Translations under genes and position numbers: made by a program
DNA from: Pseudochrobactrum kiredjianiae
Lineage (GTDB): Bacteria > Pseudomonadota > Alphaproteobacteria > Rhizobiales > Rhizobiaceae
Direction: 5' to 3'
Length of the DNA stretch: 64,000 nucleotides
Assembly: GCF_030362795.1 (NCBI RefSeq)
Contig: NZ_JAUCBM010000001.1
Span: forward strand, 1,240,001-1,304,000
Notes under the pieces: model-generated
Seen by the model: the letters and a program-made list of their open reading frames with translations, nothing else
Told to the model about the DNA's origin: nothing
Database searches by the model: none
Shown here: positions 29,343 to 37,772 of the stretch, in pieces
Layout of the letters: each line of letters starts with the position of its first letter
Numbering within the stretch: position 1 is the stretch's first letter

Positions 29343-31007
29343 ATGAGCAACGAACACGAACTCCCGGAACGCGAAAGTATGGAGTTCGACGTTGTGATCG
29401 TTGGCGCAGGCCCTGCCGGTCTTGCTGCTGCGATCCGGCTGAAACAAAATAATCCGGAACTCTCGGTCGTCGTGTTGGAAAAGGGCGGGGAAGTTGGCGC
29501 CCATATTCTTTCCGGCGCTGTGGTTGATCCTATCGGGATCGACAAGCTGCTGCCGGACTGGCGCGAAGAGAGCGACCATCCGTTTAAAACTGCTGTGACT
29601 GACGATCAGTTTTTGCTGCTCGGGCCTGCAGGCTATGTAAGACTGCCGAATTTCGCTATGCCGAAACTGATGAACAATCACGGCAATTACATTGTATCTT
29701 TGGGCAATGTCGCGCGCTGGTTGGGCACACATGCTGAAAATCTCGGCGTGGAAATCTATCCGGGCTTTGCTGCTGCCGAAGTGCTTTATAATGAGGCCGG
29801 TGCGGTTATCGGTGTAGCCACCGGTGATATGGGCGTTGAGCGCAATGGCGAACCGGGGCCAAATTATACACGCGGTATGGAGCTGCTGGGTAAATATGTG
29901 CTGTTCGCCGAAGGTGCGCGCGGTTCACTCTCCAAAGAAGTCATTGCCAAATACAAGCTGGATGAAGGCCGCGAACCGGCTAAATTCGGTATTGGTCTGA
30001 AAGAATTGTGGCAGGTCGACCCGTCAAAGAGCAAGCCGGGTCTGGTGCAACATTCCTTCGGCTGGCCGCTCGATATGAAAACCGGTGGCGGTTCATTTCT
30101 CTATCATCTGGAAGACAATCTGGTTGCCGTCGGTTTTGTGGTACATCTCAACTACAAAAATCCGTATTTGTCGCCGTTTGAAGAATTCCAGCGCTATAAA
30201 ACCCATCCGTCAATCCGCCCGACTTTTGAGGGTGCCAAGCGTATTTCCTATGGCGCGCGTGCGATCACCGAAGGCGGCTGGCAGTCTGTACCAAAGCTGA
30301 CTTTCCCGGGCGGGGCGCTGATTGGCTGTGCGGCAGGTTTTGTTAACGTGCCACGTATCAAAGGCTCGCATAATGCGGTGCTGTCGGGCATTCTTGCAGC
30401 CGACAAAGTGGCAGAAGCTATTGCTGCCGGTCGTGCGAATGACGAAGTGGTTGGCATTGAAAATGAATGGCGCGACAGTGCAATCGGCAAAGATCTGAAG
30501 CGCGTTCGTAACGTGAAACCGCTCTGGTCGAAATTCGGCACAATCCTTGGCGTAACGCTGGGTGGTCTGGATATGTGGACAAACCAGCTGTTCGGTTTCT
30601 CCTTCTTCGGCACATTGAAGCATGGCAAAACCGATGCGGCATCGCTGGAACCGGCAGCCAAACATAAGCCGATTACCTATCCGAAGCCGGATGGCGTGAT
30701 TACTTTTGACCGTTTGTCATCGGTGTTTTTGTCGAGCACCAATCATGAAGAAGATCAACCGGTGCATTTGCAGGTGAAAAATCTGGAGCTGCAGCTGAAG
30801 TCTGAGCATGATGTGTTTGGCGGGCCTTCAGCACGCTATTGCCCTGCGGGTGTTTACGAATGGGTTGAGAAGGACGGCAAGGAAACTTACGTCATCAATG
30901 CGCAGAACTGCGTGCACTGCAAAACGTGCGACATCAAAGACCCGAACCAGAATATCAACTGGGTTACGCCACAAGGCGGCGAAGGACCGGTTTACGCAAA
31001 CATGTAA
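29343..31007 (+). CDS. etfD: Electron transfer flavoprotein-ubiquinone oxidoreductase
   Basis: A 554-residue protein with the FAD dinucleotide-binding motif 'VGAGPAGLAAAIRLKQ' (about residues 20-35). The C-terminal 4Fe-4S domain begins 'RYCPAGVYEW' and ends 'NCVHCKTCDIKDPNQNINWV', giving the four cluster Cys (about residues 499, 524, 527 and 530). The enzyme passes electrons from reduced ETF, fed by acyl-CoA and amino acid dehydrogenases, to the quinone pool at the inner membrane. The start is ATG 29343, with GGAGG eight bases upstream; the ATG at 29331 lies in that box. The last 31 coding bases are duplicated behind the stop. A likely operator is at 29176. Confidence 0.95.
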   Translation: MSNEHELPERESMEFDVVIVGAGPAGLAAAIRLKQNNPELSVVVLEKGGEVGAHILSGAVVDPIGIDKLLPDWREESDHPFKTAVTDDQFLLLGPAGYVRLPNFAMPKLMNNHGNYIVSLGNVARWLGTHAENLGVEIYPGFAAAEVLYNEAGAVIGVATGDMGVERNGEPGPNYTRGMELLGKYVLFAEGARGSLSKEVIAKYKLDEGREPAKFGIGLKELWQVDPSKSKPGLVQHSFGWPLDMKTGGGSFLYHLEDNLVAVGFVVHLNYKNPYLSPFEEFQRYKTHPSIRPTFEGAKRISYGARAITEGGWQSVPKLTFPGGALIGCAAGFVNVPRIKGSHNAVLSGILAADKVAEAIAAGRANDEVVGIENEWRDSAIGKDLKRVRNVKPLWSKFGTILGVTLGGLDMWTNQLFGFSFFGTLKHGKTDAASLEPAAKHKPITYPKPDGVITFDRLSSVFLSSTNHEEDQPVHLQVKNLELQLKSEHDVFGGPSARYCPAGVYEWVEKDGKETYVINAQNCVHCKTCDIKDPNQNINWVTPQGGEGPVYANM

Positions 31008-31190
31008 ATGTTTGCGATAATAAACCGTGTCCGTCTCGACCGCCGTCAACGAAGATGTCGGCGAAGGACCGGTTTACGCAAACATGTAAATGTTCGTATT
31101 TTTAACGCGTATCTTGTCCGAAAACCGGAAACCACTTTTCGGGATACGCTTGATAAAACCGTGACCGTCTCGACCACCATGATCTAGATG
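30977..31190. repeat. Tandem duplication of the etfD 3' end, second copy interrupted by a family-B repeat
   Basis: The 36 bases at 30977-31012 (including the last codons and stop of etfD) recur exactly at 31059-31094. The sequence following the first copy, 'CCGTGTCCGTCTCGACC' (about 31025), recurs as 'CCGTGACCGTCTCGACC' at about 31159, but only after an extra stretch of roughly 55 bases that contains the family-B element at 31107-31149. The simplest reading is an 82-base tandem duplication followed by insertion of the repeat element. Confidence 0.8.
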
Positions 31191-31205
31191 TAAATATATA
31201 AAAAC

Positions 31206-31223
31206 GGCGCCTCAAGAGGCGCC
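31206..31223. terminator. Bidirectional terminator between etfD and the EEP gene
   Basis: Arms GGCGCCTC and GAGGCGCC with a two-base loop. A-rich sequence precedes it and T-rich sequence follows, so it can end transcription from both convergent genes. Confidence 0.8.
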
Positions 31224-31232
31224 ATTTTTATA

Positions 31233-32273
31233 TCAGATGCGGACAGCCGCCGGATTAGGTTGCGGATTATCCTCCGCAGGCTCTGAAGCCGGTGCCGGAA
31301 CAGAGAATTCAAATAGCAGCGGCAGATGATCCGAACCGGCAGGTTCTCCGGTACGCATGTTTCTTGCCTTCACCGTATTGTTGATAAGCACCTGATCAAT
31401 CGGCAGACCGATCCACGGGCGCAGTATTTCTGGCAGGCGGTTTGTCAGCCATGTCGGGCCGGAACCGGCAACACGTTTTGTGTCGGTGAGCATTTCATAT
31501 TTGCGTAGGTTGTAGCTCCACGGCGTGGCATTGAAGTCACCGGCAATAATCACCGGAATACCATGTGCATTGGCCATCGGTTCCAGTGCAGGGCGCAACA
31601 TTTCAAATTGCTGAACCTGCGGAAATGGCCATGGCCATGACTGATGCACGGAAGAGACGAGCACATTGGTGCCGCCAAGATTGATCAGAGCGGTTGCCAG
31701 TACACCGTCACCGGTACAAACCGGTGAGCCGAATTCTGCAAAAGGACGGCGCGAGAGAATACCGACACCCCAGCGGTTCGGCAGCGTGCCGCACTGATGA
31801 CGATACGGATAGCTGCCTTCCAGTATTTTAAGCCATGGCTGCCACTGCTCGGAGCCTTCCTGATAGGTGATAATATCCGGTGCATTACGGGCGACAGCTT
31901 GCAGCACTTCTTTCGGATCAGCGTGGTTTTGCAGCAAATTGATCTGCATCAGCCGGTAGGTCACAGTCTCATTCTGATCTGTCGTCTTTTGCGAAGAGCT
32001 GTTCCAGTTCACCGTTGTTGAGAAGGCGCTGATACCAAGCAATGCAACCATTGCCGCCTCACGGCGCAGACTGGTGAACAGCAGGAAAATGCCGCCAATT
32101 GCCATAATCGCTGCCAGATGCGCACGGAAATGCGCGAAACTGTCTAATGCCGGATGCACGCGGCCAAAGAAGCCCAGCACGAGTGGTACAGATAGCAATA
32201 CTAATATGATCAGCAATGCAAAGAGCAGGCGGGACGGTTTTTTTACAGCAGGAACTGGCTTTTCAACGGACAT
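31233..32273 (-). CDS. Membrane-anchored endonuclease/exonuclease/phosphatase-family protein
   Basis: About 346 residues. Three hydrophobic helices fill the first 100 residues. An EEP domain follows, with 'INLLQNHAD' (about residue 110), the metal-binding Glu in 'DIITYQEGSE' (about residue 132), 'IAGDFNATPWS' (about residue 245) and the terminal 'GSDHLPLLFEF' (about residue 320). The fold hydrolyses phosphodiester bonds; with this N-terminal anchor the domain probably faces the periplasm, as suggested for YafD-like proteins. The C-terminus is Pro/Ala-rich. The start is ATG 32273; a GTG at 32282 is the alternative. The substrate is unknown. Confidence 0.8.
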   Translation of the reverse strand: MSVEKPVPAVKKPSRLLFALLIILVLLSVPLVLGFFGRVHPALDSFAHFRAHLAAIMAIGGIFLLFTSLRREAAMVALLGISAFSTTVNWNSSSQKTTDQNETVTYRLMQINLLQNHADPKEVLQAVARNAPDIITYQEGSEQWQPWLKILEGSYPYRHQCGTLPNRWGVGILSRRPFAEFGSPVCTGDGVLATALINLGGTNVLVSSVHQSWPWPFPQVQQFEMLRPALEPMANAHGIPVIIAGDFNATPWSYNLRKYEMLTDTKRVAGSGPTWLTNRLPEILRPWIGLPIDQVLINNTVKARNMRTGEPAGSDHLPLLFEFSVPAPASEPAEDNPQPNPAAVRI

Positions 32274-32392
32274 AGAGACCACAGAGCAAGAGAAATAAAG
32301 AATGCGCTACTGATGGCTGCGAAAAGCAGCTTAATCAAGGCTAAACAAAAGCAGCGCCATTACAGCGCTGTTTTGTCATGTGCTTAAAGTGT

Positions 32393-33919
32393 TTACTGGA
32401 ATGCAGTCTCGAAGAAGCTGCGAAGTTTACGCGAATGCAACCGGTCTTGCGGCATCGCAGCAATCTTTTCCATCGCACGGATACCAATCTGCAAATGCTG
32501 GGCAACCTGCTTCTTGTAGAATTCTGTTGCCATGCCCGGCAATTTCAGCTCGCCATGCAAAGGCTTATCGGACACGCAAAGCAATGTGCCGTATGGCACG
32601 CGGAAGCGGAAGCCATTTGCCGCGATGGTCGCCGATTCCATATCCAATGCTACTGCGCGGGACTGGGAAAGCCGCTGCACAGGGCCGCGCTGATCGCGCA
32701 ATTCCCAATTACGGTTGTCAATCGTGGCAACGGTACCGGTACGCATGATGCGTTTTAGCTCATAGCCTTCAAGGCCGGTAACTTCTTCCACCGCATCTTC
32801 AAGTGCCACCTGAATTTCTGCCAATGCGGGAATCGGCACCCAGATCGGCAGATCATCATCGAGAACATGATCCTCACGCACATAGGCATGGGCGAGCACA
32901 TAATCGCCAAGTTGCTGGCTGTTGCGCAGACCCGCACAGTGGCCAAGCATCAGCCATGCGTGCGGACGCAACACTGCAATATGGTCGGTAATGGTTTTGG
33001 CATTAGATGGGCCGACGCCAATATTGACCATGGTAATACCGGAACCATCCGGCTTGACCAGATGATAAGCTGGCATTTGCGGCAGACGTGCAGGCTCAGC
33101 ACCTTGCGACGGCGCATTATTACCGGCAAAGGTCACCAGATTGCCGGGCTCAACGAATTTGGTGAAACCACCGCCGCCTTCCGCCATCAGCTTACGGGCA
33201 TAGGCGCAAAACTCGTCCATATAGAACTGATAGTTGGTAAAAAGCACATAGTTCTGGAAATGTGACGGGCTGGTTGCCGTATAGTGCGACAGGCGTTGCA
33301 GGGAATAATCCACACGCTGGCCGGTAAATGGTGCCAGCGGCATCACTTCCAATGTCTGGAATTCTGCATCACCATTGGCGATGCTGTCATCCGTATTGCC
33401 GAGATCGGGCACATCAAACATATCGCGCAGCGGGTGCCGGAAAGCATCGGAGACGGACGCTTCGACATAGGTGCCTTCAAGGAACGCGAAATGCAGCGGA
33501 ATTGGCGTTGAGGATTCCTGAACTGTAACTGGCACGCCGTGATTTTTGATCAGCAGGCGGATTTGTTCCAACAGATAGCTGTCGAAAAGATCGGGGCGGG
33601 TCAGTGTCGTTGCATAATCGCCGGGCAGGCTGACATGACCATAGGCGAGACGCGTATCCACATGGGCAAAGCTGGCCGTTGAAAAGCGCAATTCCGGGTA
33701 AAAAGCACGGAAACGCTGCGGCGGAACTTCCCCTTTGGCGACCTTATGAAAGGCATCGCGCAAAAAAGCAGTGTTGCGGTCATAGAGAGCACGCAATGCA
33801 TCAACTGCAGCGCGGGCATCTGTAAATGCTTGAGGAGCAACTGGCTCCGGTGTGGCTATACCCGCAGAAATGACATCTGCGACGGACGTGCCGGTAAAAG
33901 TGTCGATTCTTTTGCTCAT
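32393..33919 (-). CDS. amn: AMP nucleosidase
   Basis: A 508-residue enzyme that splits AMP into adenine and ribose 5-phosphate. The N-terminal AMN regulatory domain ('YLLEQIRLLIKNHGVPVTVQ' region, about residue 120) precedes a nucleoside-phosphorylase-like catalytic domain with 'MVNIGVGPSNAKTITDHIAVL' (about residue 295), 'GHCAGLRNSQQLGDYVLAHAY' (about residue 325) and 'LDMESATIAANGFRFRVPYG' (about residue 435). The length fits bacterial Amn. It stands alone; a family-A repeat lies just upstream of its promoter region. Confidence 0.93.
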   Translation of the reverse strand: MSKRIDTFTGTSVADVISAGIATPEPVAPQAFTDARAAVDALRALYDRNTAFLRDAFHKVAKGEVPPQRFRAFYPELRFSTASFAHVDTRLAYGHVSLPGDYATTLTRPDLFDSYLLEQIRLLIKNHGVPVTVQESSTPIPLHFAFLEGTYVEASVSDAFRHPLRDMFDVPDLGNTDDSIANGDAEFQTLEVMPLAPFTGQRVDYSLQRLSHYTATSPSHFQNYVLFTNYQFYMDEFCAYARKLMAEGGGGFTKFVEPGNLVTFAGNNAPSQGAEPARLPQMPAYHLVKPDGSGITMVNIGVGPSNAKTITDHIAVLRPHAWLMLGHCAGLRNSQQLGDYVLAHAYVREDHVLDDDLPIWVPIPALAEIQVALEDAVEEVTGLEGYELKRIMRTGTVATIDNRNWELRDQRGPVQRLSQSRAVALDMESATIAANGFRFRVPYGTLLCVSDKPLHGELKLPGMATEFYKKQVAQHLQIGIRAMEKIAAMPQDRLHSRKLRSFFETAFQ

Positions 33920-33989
33920 AGCTTACTATAAGCCGGAATTCTTACAGTTTATATGGCAAGATTACGCTTCGGATTGTGGTTGAGCGGGC

Positions 33990-34095
33990 TAGAGCGCGGT
34001 GTGCCTTGCTTGGCACACAAAGGTCGCTCTAACACTTTAAAATGAGGGCATAATTTTACCTTAAACTGATCCAACTTTGAGGAATTATGCTCTAG
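33990..34095. repeat. Dispersed palindromic repeat, family A, copy 2
   Basis: Starts TAGAGCG and GC-rich arms with inner 'GTGTGCC...GGCACAC', then an AT-rich inverted repeat from GCATAATTTTACCTTAAAC to GGAATTATGC. It is in reverse order relative to the copy at 5671. It lies four bases from the stop of the small minus-strand gene at 34099. Confidence 0.85.
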
Positions 34096-34098
34096 TGT

Positions 34099-34275
34099 CT
34101 ATTTTTGTAAGCTGACAAATAGTACCAGACCGGTTGCAGTCACCTGTCCGCCGGTATTGGCGGCAATACCGGTAAAAGCCGCAACAGGAGCCACAAAGAA
34201 TAGGCTGAAAACTATAATCCGCATAGCCAGAAACAAACTATCAGTCAGATTGTTGAGAACGGAAACACTCTTCAT
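34099..34275 (-). CDS. Small hydrophobic protein, 58 residues (second gene of a two-gene operon)
   Basis: The frame starts at ATG 34275 with a strong GGAGG box seven bases away and ends at TAG 34099. The protein has one hydrophobic helix (about residues 16-38, 'FLAMRIIVFSLFFVAPVAAF') followed by a Gly/Thr-rich tail ('GIAANTGGQVTATG') and a short hydrophobic end. Its ATG overlaps the TGA of the upstream small gene (ATGA), which indicates translational coupling and argues that both are real. I recognise no family. It is shorter than the usual ORF cut-off and would be missed in many annotations. Confidence 0.65.
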   Translation of the reverse strand: MKSVSVLNNLTDSLFLAMRIIVFSLFFVAPVAAFTGIAANTGGQVTATGLVLFVSLQK

Positions 34276-34472
34276 GGGCTAACCTCCTTTTCCTGTGTTG
34301 CAGTGGTCGTTGTCACAGGCGGATGGGAGGTGTCTTTTTGCGTGGTCGTGTGATGGGCTGTCATAGAGAGCAGGACAGGGCGGCTGGAGTGATTTTCATT
34401 CATCAGCAGCAGGCCGAGAAAAGTCGTACCCAGCACAAAGAGGCTGATAATGGTAAACCGGTGATACAACAT
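34272..34472 (-). CDS. Small single-span membrane protein, 66 residues (first gene of a two-gene operon)
   Basis: The N-terminal helix (about residues 7-24, 'TIISLFVLGTTFLGLLLM') is followed by a hydrophilic tail rich in Thr, His and Ser with 'TTTQK' and 'TTTTATQEKE' stretches, most likely outside the membrane. The start ATG 34472 has an AAGGGGG box seven bases upstream. The stop overlaps the next small gene. No known family is recognised. The pair resembles small stress- or transport-associated membrane protein operons, but no function can be assigned. Confidence 0.65.
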   Translation of the reverse strand: MLYHRFTIISLFVLGTTFLGLLLMNENHSSRPVLLSMTAHHTTTQKDTSHPPVTTTTATQEKEVSP

Positions 34473-34718
34473 CGCTTGCCCCCTTTTCTTGTCCTGAATG
34501 ATCTTGTGCTTACCTTATAGGGAAGGGGCTGAACTCTTTCTGAGAGGCGCGTTCATCGGGCGTTCAAACTCATGAAGCCGGATTAAGCATAGTATCAGCG
34601 AGGTAGCGCAAAGTTTTCCCTTGCGGATTGCTTAATATGTAGCGCGGACTATATATTGCTGCATCTGACCAGTCAGGCTGACTGGCTTTACAAAACCTAT
34701 AATCAGGAGCTGATCTCG

Positions 34719-35438
34719 ATGAGTGCTGAGCCTAAGACCCAAACCAAGCCGATTGAACTTTATTACTGGCCGACTCCAAACGGTTGGAAGATCAGCATCA
34801 TGCTTGAGGAACTTGGCGTTCCTTACGAGGTAAAATATATCAATATCGGTAAGGGCGATCAGTTCGAACCGTCATTCCTGAAAATCGCGCCGAATAATCG
34901 TATGCCAGCGATTATTGATCCGGAGGGGCCGGATGGTCAGCCGATTTCAGTTTTTGAATCCGGTGCAATTTTGCAATATCTGGGGCGTAAATTCGGCAAA
35001 TATTATCCGACAAATGAGCGCGCCCGCGTGGCTGTGGACGAATGGCTGATGTGGCAAATGGGTGGTCTTGGACCAATGTCCGGTCAGGCAGGCCATTTTC
35101 GCGTCTATGCACCGGAGAAAGTCGAATACGGCATCAACCGCTATACCAATGAGGTCAACCGTCTTTATGGCGTATTGAATCGCCAGCTTGAAGGCCGTGA
35201 TTATATTGCCGGTGATTATTCTATTGCTGATATGGCCTGCGTGGGCTGGATCAGTGCCTATAAAAACTACGATCAGAAACTGGAAGATTTCCCGAACCTG
35301 AAACGCTGGTATGAAGCCGTGTCTGCCCGCTCTGCCGTGCAACGCGGTATGGAACTGGGAAAGACTGAACGTGAAAAGAGCAATCTGGCCACGGATAAAG
35401 ACGCGCAGAACGTGCTGTTTAATCAAAAAGCACGCTGA
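34719..35438 (+). CDS. Glutathione S-transferase (nu/Ure2-like, YghU-type)
   Basis: The 239-residue protein has an N-terminal thioredoxin-fold domain ('IELYYWPTPNGWKISIMLEELG', then 'NNRMPAIIDP' with the cis-Pro and 'VFESGAILQYLG' with the Glu-Ser that binds glutathione). A helical C-terminal domain follows ('RDYIAGDYSIADMACVGWI', the N-capping motif). 'TPNGWK' near the start is typical of the Ure2/YfcG/YghU group that acts on disulfides and peroxides. The start is ATG 34719 with AGGAG ten bases upstream; an earlier ATG at 34656 lacks family similarity. A terminator follows at 35496. Confidence 0.9.
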   Translation: MSAEPKTQTKPIELYYWPTPNGWKISIMLEELGVPYEVKYINIGKGDQFEPSFLKIAPNNRMPAIIDPEGPDGQPISVFESGAILQYLGRKFGKYYPTNERARVAVDEWLMWQMGGLGPMSGQAGHFRVYAPEKVEYGINRYTNEVNRLYGVLNRQLEGRDYIAGDYSIADMACVGWISAYKNYDQKLEDFPNLKRWYEAVSARSAVQRGMELGKTEREKSNLATDKDAQNVLFNQKAR

Positions 35439-35495
35439 CCGGGTCAGCAAAGATACTCTCTTCCATAGCCATTAAGTGCTTTGGGAGATGTAATT

Positions 35496-35535
35496 AGGCG
35501 TTGCATGACGGAAGTTGTGCAACGCCTTTGTTATT
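35496..35535 (+). terminator. Terminator after the GST gene
   Basis: Arms AGGCGTTGCA and TGCAACGCCT enclose 12 bases and are followed by TTGTTATTCTTT. Confidence 0.8.
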
Positions 35536-35545
35536 CTTTGCGAGG

Positions 35546-35890
35546 TTACTGACGTGTCAGTTTCTCAGTCTTACAAATCAGGCCGCCGGCAACACAACCT
35601 GCCAGAGATAGTGTGTTACCGCTGACACTGGCTTTGCCGGAATAGGTTTTGCCTTCATCGAGCTTATTGACGGTGCCTTTGTAGCTGCCGTCCGTGCCGG
35701 TCATCTTGCCAATGGATTTGCCTTTATATTCGCTGTTCAGCACAGTGCCGCAATAATCATCGCCGCCGCAGTTTTTATATTCAATGATTGTGCCGGTTGA
35801 GCGCTTCCATGTGCCGACAATCGGCTCTGCTGCGAGAGCAGGGCTGAGGGATACAGTCATAGCTGCAACGGTAAGCAAAATTCTCTTCAT
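35546..35890 (-). CDS. DUF2147 exported protein
   Basis: A 114-residue protein with a signal peptide cleaved after 'PALAAEP' (about residue 21). The mature part is the DUF2147 domain, here starting 'IVGTWKRSTGTIIEYKNCG' and including 'CGTVLNSEYKGKSIGKM' and a repeated Lys-Gly-Thr pattern. Four Cys could form disulfides in the periplasm. The family function is unknown. A MerR-like palindrome lies 43 bases upstream of its start. It converges with the GST gene. Confidence 0.85.
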   Translation of the reverse strand: MKRILLTVAAMTVSLSPALAAEPIVGTWKRSTGTIIEYKNCGGDDYCGTVLNSEYKGKSIGKMTGTDGSYKGTVNKLDEGKTYSGKASVSGNTLSLAGCVAGGLICKTEKLTRQ

Positions 35891-35932
35891 TCGTTCCTCC
35901 CGAAGATACGTAATCTTTGATGTGCCTATTAT

Positions 35933-35952
35933 TTACGCTCACGTAAACGTAA
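35933..35952. promoter_or_regulatory. MerR-like operator upstream of the DUF2147 gene
   Basis: TTACG-CTCA-CGTAA is followed at once by ACGTAA. The segment ACGTAAACGT is the reverse complement of the core of the etfD palindrome (29180-29189), suggesting the same regulator binds both. The rest of the gap 35891-36290 shows nothing I can assign. Confidence 0.4.
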
Positions 35953-36290
35953 TCCAATCTTGCGTGCTTGAAAAGAGGGGATTTAAGAGGAGAAATAATG
36001 AAATGATGAGGGGGCTTTAAAACCCTTATGTGCGTCTTGGTTAGCAGCAGGTTTAAATTAGCAATATGAGAAAATACGTGATTTTGGCAGAAAGCCCGTA
36101 AAACCGGCAGAGTTATTCTTAATGAATTCTGATGTTTACCCATTGTTTGGATTTTGTTGATTGGCTGTTAAGGATGCAATTTAACGGCGGTTTTAACTCT
36201 TTCCTGCATTCTGATCACAACAACAGCAGAGATCTGCACGGCACTTCCAGCCCTAAGCAGACCGCAGTTTAACAGGACAGGATCAGAGCA

Positions 36291-36551
36291 ATGTTTGCAG
36301 GTTTTAAAGCGAAATCAGAAAATAGCGTCCATGCCATGCAGGCCGAAATGCTGTTTGAGACCGGTATGATGTATTATGCAGGACGTGACTGCGAAGCAGA
36401 TCGTATCGAAGCTTATAAATGGTTCAATATTGCAGCAATTCGTGGTGATGACCGTGCCCTGCCAATGCGCACGCAGCTCTCATCATTAATGAGCAAGACG
36501 GAACTGGTGCGTGCGTTGCGTGAGGCTCGCGAATGGATGGCGCGTCATTAA
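36291..36551 (+). CDS. Small Sel1-like repeat protein
   Basis: An 86-residue soluble protein with one Sel1/TPR-like helical pair: 'AEMLFETGMMYYAGRDCEADRIEAYKWFNIAA' matches the Sel1 pattern (about residues 16-47), with 'IRGDDRAL' after it. No signal peptide. Similar short proteins are common in Rhizobiales, where they are thought to mediate protein contacts; the partner here is unknown. It lies downstream of a 400-base gap and has an AGGATCAGAG ribosome-binding region. Confidence 0.8.
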   Translation: MFAGFKAKSENSVHAMQAEMLFETGMMYYAGRDCEADRIEAYKWFNIAAIRGDDRALPMRTQLSSLMSKTELVRALREAREWMARH

Positions 36552-36575
36552 TCGCGCCATACGATTTGTATTAAG

Positions 36576-36624
36576 TTAGCTTGTGGCCGCGTAACGACTT
36601 TGTTTAGCTTGTGGCCGCGTAACG
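36576..36624. repeat. Direct repeat duplicating the 3' end of the YitT gene
   Basis: The 21 bases at 36604-36624 (the last codons and stop of the minus-strand YitT gene) recur exactly at 36576-36596, 28 bases apart. As with etfD, a stop-containing gene end has been copied just behind itself. Confidence 0.8.
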
Positions 36625-37254
36625 GCCGGGCTTATGATTAATCGCGATAATAACATTCATCACCACTGCGCCGATGACAGAAATCGCAACCTGTTGCGGT
36701 GACAGGTAAAACAGCGATACAGCCATAAGCAGCAGATCAAGTGCAAGTTGAGACCAGCCCGCACGGATATTGTAATTATCCTGCAAATACAGCGCCAGAA
36801 TATTGATGCCGCCAACACCGGCACGATGGCGAAACAGAGCCAGCACGCCCATTCCCATCAGAGTGCCGCCCATAAAAGCCGCAAAAATCGGTTCGAGCGT
36901 GGAAAAATCCACCCACATCGGAAACAGACGGGTAAAGACAGACATCAAAGCCACGGCAATAAAGGTGCGAATGGTGAAGTGCCAGCCCATCCGTTTGATG
37001 GCCAGATAATAAAAAGGCAGATTGATCAGGAAAAATACCAGAGCAAACTGCCAGTTTGTTGCATAATGCACGAGAAGGGCAACACCGGCGGTGCTGCCGG
37101 TCATAAGCTTAGCCTGTGCATAAAGCGTCAATCCGAGGCTCACAAAGCTGGTGCCGATAAGCATCGCCACAACATCTTCATAGAAACGGTGCCTCTCAGT
37201 AGGGAGTACTGAGGATAGAGCCGGAATTGCATCTGGTGTTGTGACTTCAGCCAT
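36604..37254 (-). CDS. YitT-family membrane protein
   Basis: About 216 residues with five or six hydrophobic helices. 'GLTLYAQAKLMTGSTAGVALLVHY' (about residues 37-60) and 'GMGVLALFRHRAGVGGINILALYL' (about residue 133) are the characteristic YitT_membrane Gly-rich loops. The role of the family is not established; some members have been linked to transport. The start is ATG 37254 with AGGG upstream; a TTG at 37269 would extend it by five residues. The gap from 37255 to 37772 upstream holds no feature I can support. Confidence 0.85.
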   Translation of the reverse strand: MAEVTTPDAIPALSSVLPTERHRFYEDVVAMLIGTSFVSLGLTLYAQAKLMTGSTAGVALLVHYATNWQFALVFFLINLPFYYLAIKRMGWHFTIRTFIAVALMSVFTRLFPMWVDFSTLEPIFAAFMGGTLMGMGVLALFRHRAGVGGINILALYLQDNYNIRAGWSQLALDLLLMAVSLFYLSPQQVAISVIGAVVMNVIIAINHKPGRYAATS

Positions 37255-37772
37255 GAAAAGACCCTGCAACTTGCTGCTGCGGCGTAACTTAAAACGTCGG
37301 ACAGGTAATTGTTAAAACGCAAACTGAAAAACAGCAGAACCTTCACAGAGCGCTGTCAGTGGTGTTTCTAGCGGAAAATAAGAACGAAATCAGCGGTGAG
37401 AAAATTGTTATTTTGGCTCTGGCAATAGCGGATTACACGCGGATTTTATGTTTTAATATTCCAATAATTGCGCGTGACTGTGCGGCTATGTCAGGTGAAA
37501 TGCTGCGGAAATCTGGTATAAATCAAGTTGAATGCGTGTTTTAACGATGCTTTACTGTCGTAAAGCGCGCACGAAGTGTTATTTATTGCATCCGTAATCA
37601 TTATAAAAATGCTATGTTTAGCGTCTAAAATATAAGCAGTGACAATGCTGGGTCACAGCACGTCAAATCCTTTCAAAAATCGTGAAAAGGTTTTGCATTC
37701 GGAATCCTATACGATATTGATGGAAAAACGCTTTAGGCACAGTGTCTTAATAACTTACTCAGGAGAACAGAG

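Noticed and set aside
37359-37544. Possible 61-residue protein upstream of the duplicated-domain gene
   Set aside because: No ribosome-binding site and no coherent hydrophobic or domain pattern; composition fits non-coding AT-rich DNA.
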